This document shows, in pieces, positions 5,231-11,391 of a stretch of DNA of 11,391 nt. Both the position numbers and the translations under genes were made by a program. The stretch covers positions 1-11,391 of the forward strand of contig CAMYZY010000017.1 of the NCBI GenBank assembly GCA_947304075.1, in the 5' to 3' direction. The DNA comes from an uncultured Candidatus Saccharibacteria bacterium. GTDB lineage: Bacteria > Patescibacteriota > Saccharimonadia > Saccharimonadales > Saccharimonadaceae. The notes below the pieces were generated by a model. The model had not been told where the DNA came from and made no database searches. It saw nothing but the letters and a program-made list of their open reading frames with translations. Numbering within the stretch: position 1 is the stretch's first letter; each line of letters starts with the position of its first letter.

Positions 5231-5539
5231 CTAGTAGCAATAGCGTTGTTTTAAGCTTCGAGCCGCAATTGAGCGTATGATGGCTTGGACTTCCAAATAG
5301 GGATATCCTTCTTTATTAATGAGTCCCAAGTCATATAGCTTGTTTCGGATTGCCGGGGTTACGACTTTTGATATCTTTGGTGCCATGCAGGCGTTTTCGA
5401 TTTCAAGATAAGCGTCAATGTTCTCCCAGGCAACATTTGAAATAGTGGTCAATAATTCTTGTCTAGATTTATTTGACCTTTTTTCAGCGAATCTTATTGT
5501 TCGCTCTTCGGGCGTAGGAAAACTAATAATCGTTCCCAT
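5231..5539 (-). CDS. Orphan 102-residue protein, divergent from umuC
   Basis: A small soluble protein that I do not recognise. The ATG is preceded by a very purine-rich site (AGGGAGGGGG on the minus strand, about 5547-5556), and a good promoter lies upstream, so the start is well supported. The N-terminus reads ISFPTPEER. Residues 24-60 look helical, and 61-96 contain TPAIRNKLYDLGLI followed by a second amphipathic helix (81-96). A helix-turn-helix is conceivable but not shown. No membrane or signal segment is seen. It is transcribed away from umuC, and its -35 element occupies the position expected for a -35 of the umuC promoter, so the two may compete for RNA polymerase. It ends at a bidirectional terminator. 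Confidence 0.72.
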   Translation of the reverse strand: MGTIISFPTPEERTIRFAEKRSNKSRQELLTTISNVAWENIDAYLEIENACMAPKISKVVTPAIRNKLYDLGLINKEGYPYLEVQAIIRSIAARSLKQRYCY

Positions 5540-5567
5540 TAGATTACCCCCTCCCTTTTAAAATACT

Positions 5568-5582
5568 TGCGCATAATGCGCA
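5568..5582 (-). promoter_or_regulatory. Palindromic hairpin in the leader of the 5231-5539 gene
   Basis: TGCGCA (5568-5573), three bases, TGCGCA (5577-5582). It forms a 6-bp hairpin or a two-half-site operator between promoter and ribosome site. The role is unknown. Confidence 0.5.
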
Positions 5583-5599
5583 CCCACCTGTGTTATTCA

Positions 5600-5628
5600 A
5601 TTATAGCATAAATTCTTTAAATAGTCAA
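5600..5628 (-). promoter_or_regulatory. Promoter for the 5231-5539 gene (extended -10)
   Basis: On the minus strand, TTGACT (5628-5623), a 17-base spacer ending in TGC, and TATAAT (5605-5600). Thirteen bases, TTTATGCTATAAT, are identical to the promoter at 2375-2403. The leader is about 55 bases. Confidence 0.88.
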
Positions 5629-5642
5629 TATTTGATAAGAAT

Positions 5643-5660
5643 TGATATAATGATAGTATG
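5643..5660 (+). promoter_or_regulatory. Leaderless extended -10 promoter of umuC-like gene
   Basis: TGA-TATAAT (5643-5651) is followed by exactly six bases and then the ATG (5658-5660). In the usual sigma-70 geometry the A of ATG is +1. There is no Shine-Dalgarno. The -35 position (5623-5628) reads AGTCAA, a poor match. Confidence 0.75.
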
Positions 5661-7109
5661 CAGAAGAGTTATATTGCGATTGATTTGAAATCTTTTTATG
5701 CGTCGGTGGAATGCGTAGAAAAAGGCTTAGACCCGTTAACGACAAATTTGGTGGTGGCGGATTTAAAAAGGACGGAAAAGACGATTTGTCTGGCGGTATC
5801 TCCGGCCTTGAAGGCTTATGGGCTTTCGGGACGAGCGCGGCTTTTTGAAGTGGTACAAAAAGTGCGTGATATTAATAAGAATAGAGAACGGAGATTTGGT
5901 AAGAAACTGATTGGCAAATCTGCGAATGATTTGGAATTAAAACAAAATCCTGGTTTGGCTTTGGATTATATCGTGGCGGTACCAAGGATGGCTTATTATA
6001 TTAGCTATAGCACACGAATTTATAATATTTACCTTAGATATATCGCAGAAGAGGACATGCATGTTTATTCGATTGACGAAGTATTTATCGATGCGACACC
6101 GTATCTAAAGACTTATGGCTGTTCGGCGCGGGAACTAGCGATGAAAATAATTAGCGATGTATTGAAAGAAACTGGTGTGACGGCGACGGCGGGGATTGGT
6201 ACGAACATGTATCTTGCGAAAGTGGCGATGGATATTGTGGCAAAGCACACGGAACCAGATGAAAATGGGGTGAGAATTGCGGAGCTAGACGAAATGAGCT
6301 ACCGAAAACAGCTTTGGGGACATCGGCCGTTGACGGATTTTTGGCGCGTGGGAAGGGGATATGCGAAACGGCTTGAAGCGGCTGGTTTATATACGATGGG
6401 TGATATTGCGCTTTGTTCGGAAAAAGACGAAGATTATTTATATAAGATGTTTGGGGTAAATGCGGAGCTTTTAATTGACCATGCGTGGGGATGGGAGCCG
6501 TGCGAAATTGCGGATGTTAGGGCTTATCGGCCAAAGAATAATTCGTTTTCGTCGGGGCAGGTTTTGAAGGAGCCGTATTCGTTTAAAAAAGCCCTGGTGG
6601 TGGCGCTTGAGATGGCGGATGAAGTGGGGTTAAATCTATTGAGAAAAGGTTTGTTGACAGATCAGGTGGTTTTGACGGTGGGATATGATAAAATTAGCTT
6701 GGCTAGTTATCAGGGAGAAATAAAGAAGGATTTTTATGGGCGTGATGTGCCAAAGCATGCGCACGGGACGCGGAATCTGGCTCATTATACTTATTCTTCG
6801 CAAGAAATACGAAAGGCGGTGGAAGAATTGTTTAGAAAATTGGTTAATCAAAATCTTTATGTTCGGAGAATTACGATTGACGTTTGCCATGTAAAAACGT
6901 TGGAAAATACAAAGAAGGAGTTAAAACAATTGGGGTTATTTGATGAAAGAATGGATGAAGCGAAACTGACGAAAGAAACGCGGGCAAATGAAGCAATTTT
7001 GGCAATTAAAAAGCGATATGGCAAAAATGCAATTTTGAAAGGTCTGAATTTTGAAGAAGGGGCGACAGGGCGAGAGCGAAACGCGCAAGTTGGAGGTCAC
7101 AGAAGATGA
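5658..7109 (+). CDS. Y-family translesion DNA polymerase, UmuC/UvrX type
   Basis: A 483-residue Y-family polymerase that copies damaged DNA. Catalytic acidic residues are visible: Asp9 in AIDLKSFYASVE (Tyr14 is the likely steric gate) and Asp140-Glu141 in YSIDEVFID. GIGTNMYLAKVAMDIVAK (179-196) is the conserved palm/fingers motif. The thumb (about 218-280) and little-finger region (about 295-415) follow. QLGLF (424-428) fits the beta-clamp binding motif, placing it at the replication fork. The C-terminus (GLNFEEGATGRERNAQVGGH) is typical of Firmicutes UvrX/YqjW-like polymerases; DinB lacks it. The length fits that group. Its stop overlaps the yolD-like start (ATGA), and this pairing is common in Firmicutes. 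The start is at +1 of its promoter. No LexA box is seen upstream, so SOS control is not supported by the sequence. Confidence 0.95.
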   Translation: MQKSYIAIDLKSFYASVECVEKGLDPLTTNLVVADLKRTEKTICLAVSPALKAYGLSGRARLFEVVQKVRDINKNRERRFGKKLIGKSANDLELKQNPGLALDYIVAVPRMAYYISYSTRIYNIYLRYIAEEDMHVYSIDEVFIDATPYLKTYGCSARELAMKIISDVLKETGVTATAGIGTNMYLAKVAMDIVAKHTEPDENGVRIAELDEMSYRKQLWGHRPLTDFWRVGRGYAKRLEAAGLYTMGDIALCSEKDEDYLYKMFGVNAELLIDHAWGWEPCEIADVRAYRPKNNSFSSGQVLKEPYSFKKALVVALEMADEVGLNLLRKGLLTDQVVLTVGYDKISLASYQGEIKKDFYGRDVPKHAHGTRNLAHYTYSSQEIRKAVEELFRKLVNQNLYVRRITIDVCHVKTLENTKKELKQLGLFDERMDEAKLTKETRANEAILAIKKRYGKNAILKGLNFEEGATGRERNAQVGGHRR

Positions 7110-7321
7110 AATACGAAGAAATAATAAATCATCCGCATTATGAGCCCAAAAAACATCCGAGAATGAGCCGAGAAATGCGAGCGGGACAGTTTGCGCCATT
7201 TGCAGCATTATCTGGGCATGCAAGTGCAGTGCGAAGAACGGCAAAATTTGCCGAATTAAGAGAGCAGAGAATTATTGAATCAAATTTGGATGATGAGAGA
7301 TTTGATATAATGGAATTATGA
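7106..7321 (+). CDS. YolD-like small protein
   Basis: A 71-residue protein of the YolD-like family. The signature MSREMRAGQFAPFAALSGH (about residues 20-38) matches the family's MS...RAAQFAPFAALTG pattern. YolD-like proteins are often encoded next to Y-family polymerases in Firmicutes and have been proposed as UmuD-like partners; the molecular role is not settled. GGAGG (7092-7096) lies 9 bases before the ATG, and the start overlaps the polymerase stop by four bases, so the two should be translationally coupled. Its own stop overlaps the next gene's ATG, and its last codons contain that gene's promoter. Confidence 0.9.
   Translation: MKYEEIINHPHYEPKKHPRMSREMRAGQFAPFAALSGHASAVRRTAKFAELREQRIIESNLDDERFDIMEL
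7303..7320 (+). promoter_or_regulatory. Leaderless extended -10 promoter inside yolD-like end
   Basis: TGA-TATAAT (7303-7311), six bases, then ATG (7318-7320). It has the same geometry as at 5643-5660, although the sequence here also encodes the YolD-like C-terminus. No good -35 is seen. It allows the GT8 gene to be expressed apart from umuC. Confidence 0.6.
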
Positions 7322-8139
7322 ATATTTTATACTGTGGTGATAAAGGGATAGCAAAAGGGGCGCTAGTGTCGATTTTATCGATCTTGAAGCACAATAAAGG
7401 GGTTTTACATTTTTATGTTTTGACGATTAATTATGATACAACTGTTGCATTTACGGAAAAATCGGCTAAATTTTTGGATGAATTGGTAAAAAAGACTAAT
7501 AAAAAAAATTTTGTGAAGCTAATTGACGCGACGGATGTTTTTGTAAAAAATCTGCCGAAAAAGAATATGGGCTCGTATTTTACGCCGTGTTCGATGCTGA
7601 GACTTTATATTGATAAAGTACCTGAAATTGCGAGCTTAGATAGAGTTTTATATTTAGATTACGATGTGGTGTGCCGGGGTGATTTATCGGAATTTTATAA
7701 TATGAATTTGGATGGCACCGAGGCGGCTGGTGTGCTCGATATTTATGGGCGACGTTGGTACCATTATCACGGATTATTTAAGCAGGATTATATGAATTCA
7801 GGAGTGATGCTTTTTAATATGCCGGAATGTTTGAAAACTCGGATGTTTGAAAAGGCAGCAGCGATGTGCGCAGAGAGATGGATGATGTTAGCGGATCAGG
7901 CGGCCCTAAACAAGACGATCGAAAGACGAAAGTTAATAGACAGAAAGTACAATGAACAAGAAGAAAGACCACGAAAAGACACAGTGCTGCATCATTTTAG
8001 CAATAATTTTAAGTTTTGGCCGTATTTTCGCGTTCAAAAAGTGAAACCGTTTGAAATTGATAAAATTCATGACATTTTGAAAATCACTGAATATGATGAC
8101 ATATTAAATGAATATGACAGATTGAAAGAAAAGCTTTAA
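7318..8139 (+). CDS. GT8 family glycosyltransferase
   Basis: A 273-residue retaining glycosyltransferase of family GT8 (GT-A fold), using a nucleotide-sugar donor and probably Mn2+. It is cytoplasmic or membrane-peripheral, with no membrane helix. Motifs in order: N-terminal nucleotide-binding strand MNILYCGDKG; YLDYDVVCRGDLSEFY with the metal-binding DxD as DYD (114-116); YMNSGVMLFN (158-167); ADQAALN (192-198); and a C-terminal VLHHFSNNFKFW (223-234), corresponding to the GT8 H-x-x-G/x-x-KPW element with Phe in place of Pro. Sugar and acceptor cannot be told from sequence. The envelope-related neighbours (a PlsC-like acyltransferase and a second GT8) suggest a surface glycan or glycolipid. 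The start overlaps the YolD-like stop (ATGA). Confidence 0.9.
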   Translation: MNILYCGDKGIAKGALVSILSILKHNKGVLHFYVLTINYDTTVAFTEKSAKFLDELVKKTNKKNFVKLIDATDVFVKNLPKKNMGSYFTPCSMLRLYIDKVPEIASLDRVLYLDYDVVCRGDLSEFYNMNLDGTEAAGVLDIYGRRWYHYHGLFKQDYMNSGVMLFNMPECLKTRMFEKAAAMCAERWMMLADQAALNKTIERRKLIDRKYNEQEERPRKDTVLHHFSNNFKFWPYFRVQKVKPFEIDKIHDILKITEYDDILNEYDRLKEKL

Positions 8140-8143
8140 TTCT

Positions 8144-8188
8144 GGACGGGTCCTGCTGGACCTTTTCTTCTAGGTCCGTCACCCGTCC
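8144..8188 (+). terminator. Terminator hairpin with alternative fold
   Basis: GGTCC (8149-8153), TGCT, GGACC (8158-8162), then TTTTCTTCT form a short GC-rich terminator just after the first GT8 gene. The same bases can refold: GGACGGGT (8144-8151) pairs with ACCCGTCC (8181-8188), and GGACCT (8158-8163) with AGGTCC (8172-8177). The two folds exclude each other. Confidence 0.65.
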
Positions 8189-8195
8189 TACATTG

Positions 8196-8213
8196 TGTTA
8201 TACTTATATTATG
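8196..8213 (+). promoter_or_regulatory. Leaderless extended -10 promoter of acyltransferase gene
   Basis: TGT-TATACT (8196-8204), six bases, then ATG (8211-8213). The geometry is the same as at 5643 and 7303. No Shine-Dalgarno is present. It decides the start at 8211 over an upstream in-frame TTG at 8193, which lies inside the promoter. Confidence 0.68.
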
Positions 8214-9032
8214 GCGAAAGCAGAATTATTTCAAAAAGATATTCCAAAATCGGAGCGGGTTTTTTATTATACGTCAGAAGAAGATGATCCAATAAAAACT
8301 GATGAGCAAGAGAAGAAAATTGAAGTTGGTTTGCCGGATGGCTATGAGTTTATTCCACGAAATCCTTTTGTGAGACTATACTCGGCTTTTTTGTTTCGAA
8401 TGTTTTGGATTTTTGGGCAATGGTACGAAAAACATTATTGGCAAGCTAGATTTATTGGACGAGAAAAACTGAAGGAAGTAAAAGGTAAAGGTTACTTGAT
8501 TTATGCAAATCATACAAATCCATTTCATGATGTATTTGGTCCAGCCATTATGGCGGACAGGCGGATTTTTACAATTATTAGTCCAGTGAATTTGAAGATT
8601 CCAGGCATTGGGAAGTTTTTGCCGATGATAGGTGGATTGCCACTTGGTAAAACACGCAATGAAAAATTGGCTTTCAATAATGCAGTAGATAAAAGATTAG
8701 CACAGAAAAAAGTATTAGTGATTTATCCGGAAGCACATGTGTGGCCGTATGCGACAACAATTCGGAAGTTTCCGGCTGGTGGACGTTCATTTAAATATGC
8801 GGTGAGAAATGATTTGCCAATTTTTACTATGACTACGACTTACCGCAAAAGAAAAGATAAAAAACATGGTGATTTACCTAGGATGGATGTTTATCTTGAC
8901 GGGCCATTTTATCCAGATGTAAAACTATCTGTAGAAGAGAACCAAGAATTGTTGGCGAAACAAGCTTATGATTCTATGGTAAAATATAGTAAGAAGAACA
9001 CTTACGAATATTTTAAATATATAAAGAAGTAA
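8211..9032 (+). CDS. PlsC-like 1-acylglycerol-3-phosphate acyltransferase family protein
   Basis: A 273-residue protein of the PlsC/LPLAT acyltransferase superfamily, which moves acyl chains onto glycerophospholipid or related acceptors at the inner membrane face. The catalytic block is ANHTNPFHD (His101, Asp107). The usual spacing is His-x4-Asp and here it is His-x5-Asp, a form I associate with a Firmicutes subfamily. Motif III appears as YPEAHVWPY (172-180) in place of the common PEGTRS-like block. A hydrophobic stretch (about 53-70, LYSAFLFRMFWIFGQW) could lie in the membrane. The ATG at 8211 gives MAKAELF and matches the leaderless promoter. The next gene starts one base after the stop, so they are probably co-transcribed. 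The exact substrate is unknown; phospholipid or glycolipid acylation is inferred. Confidence 0.88.
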   Translation: MAKAELFQKDIPKSERVFYYTSEEDDPIKTDEQEKKIEVGLPDGYEFIPRNPFVRLYSAFLFRMFWIFGQWYEKHYWQARFIGREKLKEVKGKGYLIYANHTNPFHDVFGPAIMADRRIFTIISPVNLKIPGIGKFLPMIGGLPLGKTRNEKLAFNNAVDKRLAQKKVLVIYPEAHVWPYATTIRKFPAGGRSFKYAVRNDLPIFTMTTTYRKRKDKKHGDLPRMDVYLDGPFYPDVKLSVEENQELLAKQAYDSMVKYSKKNTYEYFKYIKK

Positions 9033-9033
9033 T

Positions 9034-10005
9034 ATGAGTATTTTTAATACAGGAAATCCAATTAAAAAACATGTAAAAGTTGTTCCGGTATTTTTGACAA
9101 TTAATAGTGCATATGCGCCCTATGCGGCGGCGGCAATTCATTCTTTGACTGAGCATGTTGATCCGAAACGTTATTACAAAGTGATTATTTTGCACGATGG
9201 GTTGAATTTGGTCAATCGTTGGCGATTACGAAATCTGGTAACTCGAAATGTGGCACTTCAGTTTAAAAAAATGACAAGAAGTTTGTATTTAAAAGCGATT
9301 GTGGCATATTGTACGAAAAGACAAAAGGGTGCGGGAGATTTCTTTTCGTCGGCAGTATATTATTATCGGGCATTTATTCCACTAATGTTTCCGTTGTATA
9401 AGAAAGCAGTTTATATTGATAGTGATGTAATTTTGCGTGGAGATATTGGTGAGCTATTTGATGTTGAATTAGGTGATAACGCGATGGCGGCAATGGTTGA
9501 TCCGAAGGTTACGGTGATACCGGAGTTTAGAGATTATGTTGATAATGCCGTTGGCGTGCCGCATGATGAGTACGTGAATTCTGGTGTACAAGTGATGGAT
9601 TTAAGAAAGATGCGTAAAATGCGATATCTTTCGACAATGATTAGGCTAATTCGTGAATATGACGCGGATTTAGTTGCGCCCGATCAGGATTATTTGAATG
9701 TAATTTTAAAAGGGCAGATTTTACATCTTGATCCAATTTGGAATTCAGAACCAACAAAGGACTTGCCGAAGAATGTCAAGTTGGTACATTTTAATTTGTT
9801 TAATAAGCCGTGGCACTATAAGAATGTGCCGTGCGAAAGATTATTTTGGAGCGCGGCCAAAGGTACCGGGTTTTTAGGGGATTTGAAGCGTCAACAGGCA
9901 GCGTTTGACGAAGAAAAACAAAAGGCTGACCATGAGAAGGTTGAAGCTTTGATAAAGAAGGCTGGAAGATTAGCGAAGGTTAAAGAGCCGTTGATAAAGC
10001 TGTAG
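9034..10005 (+). CDS. GT8 family glycosyltransferase (second)
   Basis: A 323-residue GT8 enzyme with fuller motifs than its upstream relative: N-terminal VVPVFLTINSAYAPYAAAAI, YIDSDVILRGDIGELF with DSD (129-131) for metal and nucleotide-sugar binding, YVNSGVQVMDL (180-190), APDQDYLNVILKGQI (215-229), and VHFNLFNKPWHY (251-262), the classic C-terminal HF...KPWH element. Residues 285-323 form a Lys/Glu/Ala-rich helical tail that may bind membrane or partner proteins. It resembles LPS-type galactosyl/glucosyltransferases, but the acceptor is unknown. It starts one base after the acyltransferase stop with only a weak AAGAAG ribosome site, which suggests translational coupling. No clear terminator follows before the convergent gene at 10043. 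Confidence 0.92.
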   Translation: MSIFNTGNPIKKHVKVVPVFLTINSAYAPYAAAAIHSLTEHVDPKRYYKVIILHDGLNLVNRWRLRNLVTRNVALQFKKMTRSLYLKAIVAYCTKRQKGAGDFFSSAVYYYRAFIPLMFPLYKKAVYIDSDVILRGDIGELFDVELGDNAMAAMVDPKVTVIPEFRDYVDNAVGVPHDEYVNSGVQVMDLRKMRKMRYLSTMIRLIREYDADLVAPDQDYLNVILKGQILHLDPIWNSEPTKDLPKNVKLVHFNLFNKPWHYKNVPCERLFWSAAKGTGFLGDLKRQQAAFDEEKQKADHEKVEALIKKAGRLAKVKEPLIKL

Positions 10006-10042
10006 GGTTCTAGGGTTTATTTATTGTAGAGTAGCAGATGCT

Positions 10043-11391
10043 TTAGTTGGAAGAATTGGCGATACAGCGAACTGTTAATCCTGAAAGTTTATTGTAGCTG
10101 TACGTGCCTGGATAGACATTTGACCCCCCGAAACGCAAACCGTAGACGCTACTATTATTGCGGGCTGTAGACAAGTGATAGTAGCCATCGTAACCCATGC
10201 TGCCGACAGAAGCACCACTAGCTGAACCTGAGTAAAGTAGATTGATTGGAAAATGGCTGATTCTCTTGCGCATTATGGTACCCGTTGGAGTATCGTACCT
10301 ACCCATATTTTGTGCTACATTATTTGCATCCTTACTACCACCCAAGCTATTACTCAGAAGTCCAAATTCACCAGAACCTGTACCTGTGGGTAGGTGCCAA
10401 CCGTATGGACATAGGTCGCCTGCTGTGTCACCACTAGATTTACTATAAGTTCCATTTCCTGCGGTAGCGGAGTACCAGTTGTAATAGTTGCCATAGGAAT
10501 AGGACCTATCGGAAATAGACATATCATCTGTCGTAGCGTATGATACTCGATTTGTAGTATTATCCGTACGGAGTCTAGATTGGTCAACGCAGGCGGCGGA
10601 GTCAGATTTGCACCATCCTTCCGGAGCAGTATCTGCATTGTAAGCTACATTTGAAGTAGGGGACAAATGATTAGAAGTAGTGCTAGAATCATATATATTT
10701 GTAAGTGGGAGAGAAGGATTATTGGTATTAGTACTAGATAATATTACATCATCATTATTACTATCTTTGTCTGCTAGCCTTAAGTTTTCTATCATCCAAC
10801 ATCTACCATCCGTAAGCTTTGCAATAGCATAAGTATTACCATCTCTACTATCAGTTAATGCCGTAATATTGTTTAGCCCAGCTGTAATAGACCAAGTAGA
10901 TTCATCTGAATCCCCTTCGTCATTATAAGTCGCAGCTTGCATAGAGCCACAACCAGACCAATTTTGCATAGTACCAGCCGATTTAACCCATACGGCATAG
11001 AGACTTAATCCATTAATCGTAGTATTAGCAGGTACGGTGATTAGTTCATTGGGACCATAGAAGTTGGCATTAGGATTTGTAGCATAGTCATAAGCATCAG
11101 ACCAACCAGCAAAGCCATAACCATCTCGGCTAAAGTTTGATGCATATAATTGTACCGTGTTTCCATCACTAGCTGAACGTCTGCCCATAGTACCTTCTGC
11201 ATCGTTGGCATTAGCATAGTATCCAATATATCCAGGTGCAGTAGTTTGTGGCTGAAGTGGTATTTCACTCGCTGGATGCACTAGCGTGTATATCACTTGC
11301 CCAGTATAAGTATCGGCTGGTTGGGTTTTGGATATATAAGCAGCATAGGTAGTAGTAAGTTTAACTCCACCAGTACTTGCTGTCATATCAG
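10043..11391 (-). CDS. Surface protein fragment: InlB-like repeat and FISUMP domain (5' end outside window)
   Basis: The C-terminal part of a large secreted or surface protein. The frame is open to the window edge, so the apparent Met near 11386 need not be the start, and any signal peptide is outside. Numbering from that Met: residues about 67-134 carry the InlB B-repeat/Listeria-Bacteroides-like pattern (YASNFSRDGYGFAGWS ... LSLYAVWV), a cell-surface adhesion fold. Residues about 175-447 match the Fibrobacter succinogenes major paralogous (FISUMP) domain, with DGNTYAIAKLTDGRCWMIENL near the start, CPYGWHLP (326-333) and the closing GLTVRCIAN. The protein is rich in Ser, Thr, Asn and Tyr, with several Cys, as in exported proteins. 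Such proteins are common on Saccharibacteria surfaces, where host-cell contact is a plausible but unproven role. Confidence 0.87.
   Translation of the reverse strand, partial: DMTASTGGVKLTTTYAAYISKTQPADTYTGQVIYTLVHPASEIPLQPQTTAPGYIGYYANANDAEGTMGRRSASDGNTVQLYASNFSRDGYGFAGWSDAYDYATNPNANFYGPNELITVPANTTINGLSLYAVWVKSAGTMQNWSGCGSMQAATYNDEGDSDESTWSITAGLNNITALTDSRDGNTYAIAKLTDGRCWMIENLRLADKDSNNDDVILSSTNTNNPSLPLTNIYDSSTTSNHLSPTSNVAYNADTAPEGWCKSDSAACVDQSRLRTDNTTNRVSYATTDDMSISDRSYSYGNYYNWYSATAGNGTYSKSSGDTAGDLCPYGWHLPTGTGSGEFGLLSNSLGGSKDANNVAQNMGRYDTPTGTIMRKRISHFPINLLYSGSASGASVGSMGYDGYYHLSTARNNSSVYGLRFGGSNVYPGTYSYNKLSGLTVRCIANSSN

Noticed and set aside
5540..5657. LexA/SOS operator upstream of umuC
   Set aside because: No CTG-N10-CAG or GAAC-N4-GTTC type site is present in the intergenic region.
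4218..7321. Alternative genetic code with TGA as glycine
   Set aside because: TGA serves as the stop for three well-supported genes (4218-5111, umuC-like and yolD-like) and no in-frame TGA occurs in recognised genes.
8193..8210. TTG start adding six residues to the acyltransferase
   Set aside because: These bases form the extended -10 promoter, there is no ribosome site before them, and the ATG at 8211 lies at the predicted +1.
1..11391. CRISPR array, insertion sequence or integrase
   Set aside because: No regularly spaced repeats, no transposase or recombinase motif, and no flanking target duplications are visible.

Overview
The window looks like bacterial chromosome from a small-genome, moderately AT-rich lineage, most likely Candidatus Saccharibacteria (TM7, Patescibacteria/CPR) or a close relative. 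This placement is inferred from the mix of genes: a surface protein with an InlB-like repeat and a Fibrobacter-paralogous (FISUMP-type) domain, Firmicutes-like umuC/yolD and acyltransferase genes, many orphan proteins, and genes that appear to be leaderless. TGA is used as an ordinary stop (umuC, yolD, the sigma4/alpha-CTD gene), so the recoded TGA=Gly lineages are excluded.

Region 1 (1-236) is a proline tRNA cluster: a 5'-truncated tRNA-Pro(GGG), a degenerate tRNA-Pro copy, and an intact tRNA-Pro(CGG).

Region 2 (about 240-5630) is an accessory-looking block of single-gene units, each with its own strong promoter and, in most cases, its own terminator. It holds five orphan proteins plus one recognisable but unusual one. 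The 4218-5111 gene joins a sigma-70 region-4-like helix-turn-helix, a long coiled coil and a C-terminal domain like that of the RNA polymerase alpha subunit (alpha-CTD). The 357-977 gene ends in a second alpha-CTD-like domain. The promoters in this block resemble each other (TTGACA or near, 17-base spacer, TGn-TATAAT). Most of these genes have a good Shine-Dalgarno sequence, and several have a stem-loop near the predicted 5' end of the mRNA. The sigma4/alpha-CTD gene has a leader of about 210 bases with a 20-bp hairpin.

Region 3 (5640-10005) looks like ordinary chromosome: a UmuC/UvrX-type Y-family polymerase, a YolD-like protein, a GT8 glycosyltransferase, a PlsC-like acyltransferase and a second GT8 enzyme, packed with 4-base overlaps or a 1-base gap. 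At three of these genes the start codon lies exactly six bases after an extended -10 box, so the transcripts should be leaderless. This contrasts with the leadered genes of region 2. The polymerase and YolD suggest lesion bypass; the two GT8 enzymes and the acyltransferase suggest envelope glycan and lipid assembly.

Region 4 (10043-11391, minus strand) is the C-terminal part of a secreted or surface protein that runs off the window.

The best candidate for something undescribed is the set of proteins carrying RNA-polymerase-derived domains (sigma4 and alpha-CTD) in region 2, together with their shared promoter and leader architecture.
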